21,244 nucleotides of DNA from NCBI GenBank assembly GCA_011316305.1, contig SAUG01000200.1, positions 1 to 21,244 on the forward strand, given 5' to 3'. The translations under genes were made by a program, and so were the position numbers. Position 1 is the first letter of the stretch; the number at the start of each line of letters is the position of its first letter. This document shows, one piece after another, positions 18,984-21,244 of this stretch. The stretch is from Rusavskia elegans (lineage: Eukaryota > Ascomycota > Lecanoromycetes > Teloschistales > Teloschistaceae). The notes beneath the pieces are model-generated. The model was given only the letters and a program-made list of their open reading frames with translations, did not search any database and was not told the origin of the DNA.

Positions 18984-21154
18984 ATGTCCGATGCCACGAA
19001 GTCTCAATCAGAGCTGCAAGATGACCACCGCGACCGGCCAGAGCACCCGCCCACTGTGCAAACTAACCCCACGAGCACAGATAATCCAACCATAGCACTC
19101 CAAGAGCCCAAGGCCGAAGCAGGAGACCATGTCTCGGACGAAGAGAAGCCGCCACCATTACCTCCAAGACCTGCGCGTGCCGAATCTCGTTATCAAGCTC
19201 CTAATCTAGGCCCCGCCGTACTTCGATCTCCGCCCTCGACTGCCAGACCACGGCTGCAAGCTACCGCAACGACTGCTGTCTCAAGGACAGACATCCATAC
19301 GCATTCCTACCAGGATGGTTATCGGGAGACGTATGCCGCCTCGAAGCAGTCCTCTCCTCCCCCTACATCCTGGGGCGGATGGTCCAGTATTAGACGTCTG
19401 AGAAGCCAAGAAGCAAGCGACTCTGCCAGCATCCGAAGCTATGCACCAACTCTTGGAACAGGCGGTGACGTTGAAAGCCTGCTAGGCGGGTTTGCTGCAC
19501 AGGAGCAGACATCGGGCTGGAACATTTTCAACGCACAGCTGAAGGAGACTGGCCTGCAGCATGATGATGCTTCTGAGGAAGACATGGTCCTTGAGAATTT
19601 TGACCAGGAGTTTGATGAGATTGATGGTTTGGAACCTGACGATATAACCGAGGGTAGAGATTAATGTGGTATTGACTATCTATATATTACTAACGTTTGA
19701 GATAGAGAAGCTCCTGGCTCGGTGGCAAGCGAAGCGAAAGCATTTCATGATCCTCTCGTCGGCTGGGAAGCCAGTCTACAACCGTCACGGTGACGACAAT
19801 TTAATCTCGGGCTACATTGGGATCGTCCAAACCATCATTTCCTTCTACGAAGGCGCTCAGGATCAACTCAAAGGTTTTACAGCGGGCGGCGCACGGTTTG
19901 TAGTCATGTCTCGGGGACCATTATATCTGGTCGCCATTAGCAAGCTTGGGGAAAGTGACTCGCAATTACGGGTGCAGCTGGAGGCTTTGTACATGCAGAT
20001 ACTCTCGACGCTAACGTTGCCGAATCTCACACACCTTTTTTCGAATCGGCCCTCGACTGATCTCAGGCGTCCGCTGCAAGGCACTGAGCCATTGCTCTCG
20101 GCACTCGCAGATAGCTTCACTCGAGGATCCGCCCCAACCCTCTTCTCCGCGCTCGAATGCCTCAAGGTTCGGAAATCTCATCGAGAGGTCATCAATAACA
20201 CCCTACTTCAGAAGCGTTGTGAAAGTCTCCTGTACGGTCTTGTGGTCGCTGGCGGCAGGCTCGTAAGTGTTGTTCGACCAAGACGACACTCCTTACATCC
20301 GAGCGATCTACAGCTCATATTCAACATGCTTTTCGAAGCCGAGGGCGTCAAAGCCGGTGGAGGCGAGAACTGGATCCCACTGTGTTTACCGGGCTTTAAC
20401 AAAAACGGCTACCTGTACATGTACGTGAGCTTTCTCGATGTTCATGAGGAGGATGATCATCAGAGTTCTCCAGCGTCACGACATGACGAGATTGCAGTCC
20501 TGCTCATTAGTGCCAATAAGGAAAGCTTCTACGACCTGAGAACTATGCGGGATGCTGTCGTCGAGGTGTGTGCACTGCGTCGTGCGAAGCACCAATATTG
20601 ACGTCTTTACAAGGAGTTGGAGCAAAACGGGAGTATGGCGATCATCAGAACAGCCATCCGCAACGGCCGATTTGCAGCCACAGACATCGTCCCCGGTACA
20701 GTTCTACATCATTTCGTCTACAAATCGCGGGCAAATGTGCAATTCGTGATGCCATCTTACGAGCCACACTTCACGAATCTATTGGCTCGACGAAGGTCAG
20801 CAATGAAACCCCTTGTTCGCATGGCTAAGCTAACAGGCTTCCGCGTCCAAGACTCCTTTCTCTCTATCATACCCTCCACGCAGGCGCGCACGCCAAGAAC
20901 GCTCATCTGAAAGTGCACCATTGCATCAGCAGGAGCTCCATCTCCCTTGCCTGGATCACGCCTTCATTCGAGCTGTACTGTGTTGCGGGGCCGAGTGCCA
21001 GCAGAAACGCACTGGCTCAAAGTGCGAACAAAGTCGTTCAGTGGGCGCGCCGGGAGGAAGAGCGGATCTTCATCATTGGCGGAGCGGTATGCTGTCTAAT
21101 GAATGCTATTTCATCTACAAACCGAGCGAAGCTGACGAATTGCAGGTGTTTTAG
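18984..21154 (+). CDS. MON1: Mon1, subunit of the Mon1-Ccz1 Rab7/Ypt7 activator, five exons
   Basis: Mon1 with Ccz1 exchanges GDP for GTP on Ypt7/Rab7, enabling late endosome, vacuole and autophagosome fusion. Exons: 18984-19653, 19706-20565, 20614-20795, 20837-21086 and 21146-21154; 656 residues, normal for fungi. Introns are 52, 48, 41 and 59 nt. Residues 1-223 are a disordered Pro/Ser/Glu-rich N-terminus with the fungal island [20 protein letters not shown]. The first longin domain begins near [20 protein letters not shown] (236-255), followed by [15 protein letters not shown] and [15 protein letters not shown]. Later longin-type segments include [40 protein letters not shown] and [20 protein letters not shown]. 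The last exon codes only Val-Phe before the stop, completing the family-typical GGAVF end. Start context is weak (C at -3), but no other in-frame Met precedes the conserved part. Confidence 0.95.
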
Positions 21155-21244
21155 CTGGATGGCCACGAGGAAGGCTTTCATAGGAGATTAGACGATAGAA
21201 TCATTATTGAGATGGATTCAATCACTGTCGAGCCCCCCCCCCCC
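21155..21244. other. Right edge: MON1 3' region ending in a poly-C run
   Basis: After the MON1 stop the sequence runs about 80 nt and ends in 12 consecutive C at 21233-21244. Because the window ends inside the run, its true length is unknown. It may be a contig end that stopped at a homopolymer. No further gene is seen. Confidence 0.5.

Noticed and set aside
18646..19095. 149-codon plus-strand frame in the DOP1-MON1 promoter
   Set aside because: It overlaps MON1 exon 1 in another frame, and its translation has no domain or signal peptide.
19666..20601. Separate 311-residue protein starting at 19666
   Set aside because: It begins with GTG inside MON1 intron 1 and ends in intron 2; the real coding part is exon 2 (19706-20565).
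1..21244. Biosynthetic cluster, transposon, viral insertion, CRISPR or prokaryotic system
   Set aside because: No synthase, transposase, integrase, reverse transcriptase, terminal repeats or spacer-repeat array is visible; all recognised genes are ordinary fungal cell-biology genes.

Overview
The window is eukaryotic nuclear DNA from a filamentous ascomycete (Pezizomycotina). Supporting signs are long genes with few, short introns (41 to 76 nt, one of 360 nt), GT..AG ends, CTAAC/CTGAC-like branch points, close gene packing, and fungal-type versions of Kar9, Dop1, Mon1 and Mtm1. I cannot name the genus. No bacterial operons, phage, transposon, CRISPR array, rRNA or tRNA was found.

Layout, left to right: a small secreted repeat protein with a Kex2-type site (556-1014, +); an Mtm1/SLC25A39-type mitochondrial carrier (1753 or 1849-3147, +); the spindle-positioning protein Kar9 (3780-6332, -), convergent with the carrier; a conserved fungal protein with a possible calponin-homology-like region (7199-8803, -); a five-exon acylphosphatase (9403-9924, +) with no long ORF of its own, found by splicing; a three-exon, 115-residue predicted mitochondrial membrane protein (10418-11201, -), also found by splicing; a hypothetical 160-residue protein (11575-12057, -); the giant trafficking protein Dop1 in six exons (12651-18541, -); and the Rab7-activating protein Mon1 in five exons (18984-21154, +). 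Dop1 and Mon1 are divergent and share a 442-bp upstream region. The sequence ends in 12 C residues.

Functional themes: endomembrane traffic on the right (Dop1 for Golgi/endosome, Mon1 for late endosome/vacuole), cytoskeleton in the centre (Kar9, and possibly the CH-like protein) and mitochondria (the carrier and the 115-residue protein). These are mostly housekeeping genes and I see no secondary-metabolite cluster or defence system. The most informative results are the intron-resolved gene models, the cysteine-bearing matrix loop of the carrier, the split catalytic arginine of the acylphosphatase, the candidate processed peptide, and a perfect TGACGTCA site upstream of the acylphosphatase.

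Several long open frames begin with TTG or GTG rather than ATG (at 6542, 12069, 13877, 15700, 17931 and 19666). These are not real starts. They are either exons continuing from an upstream exon or 5' extensions of a gene that starts at a downstream ATG.
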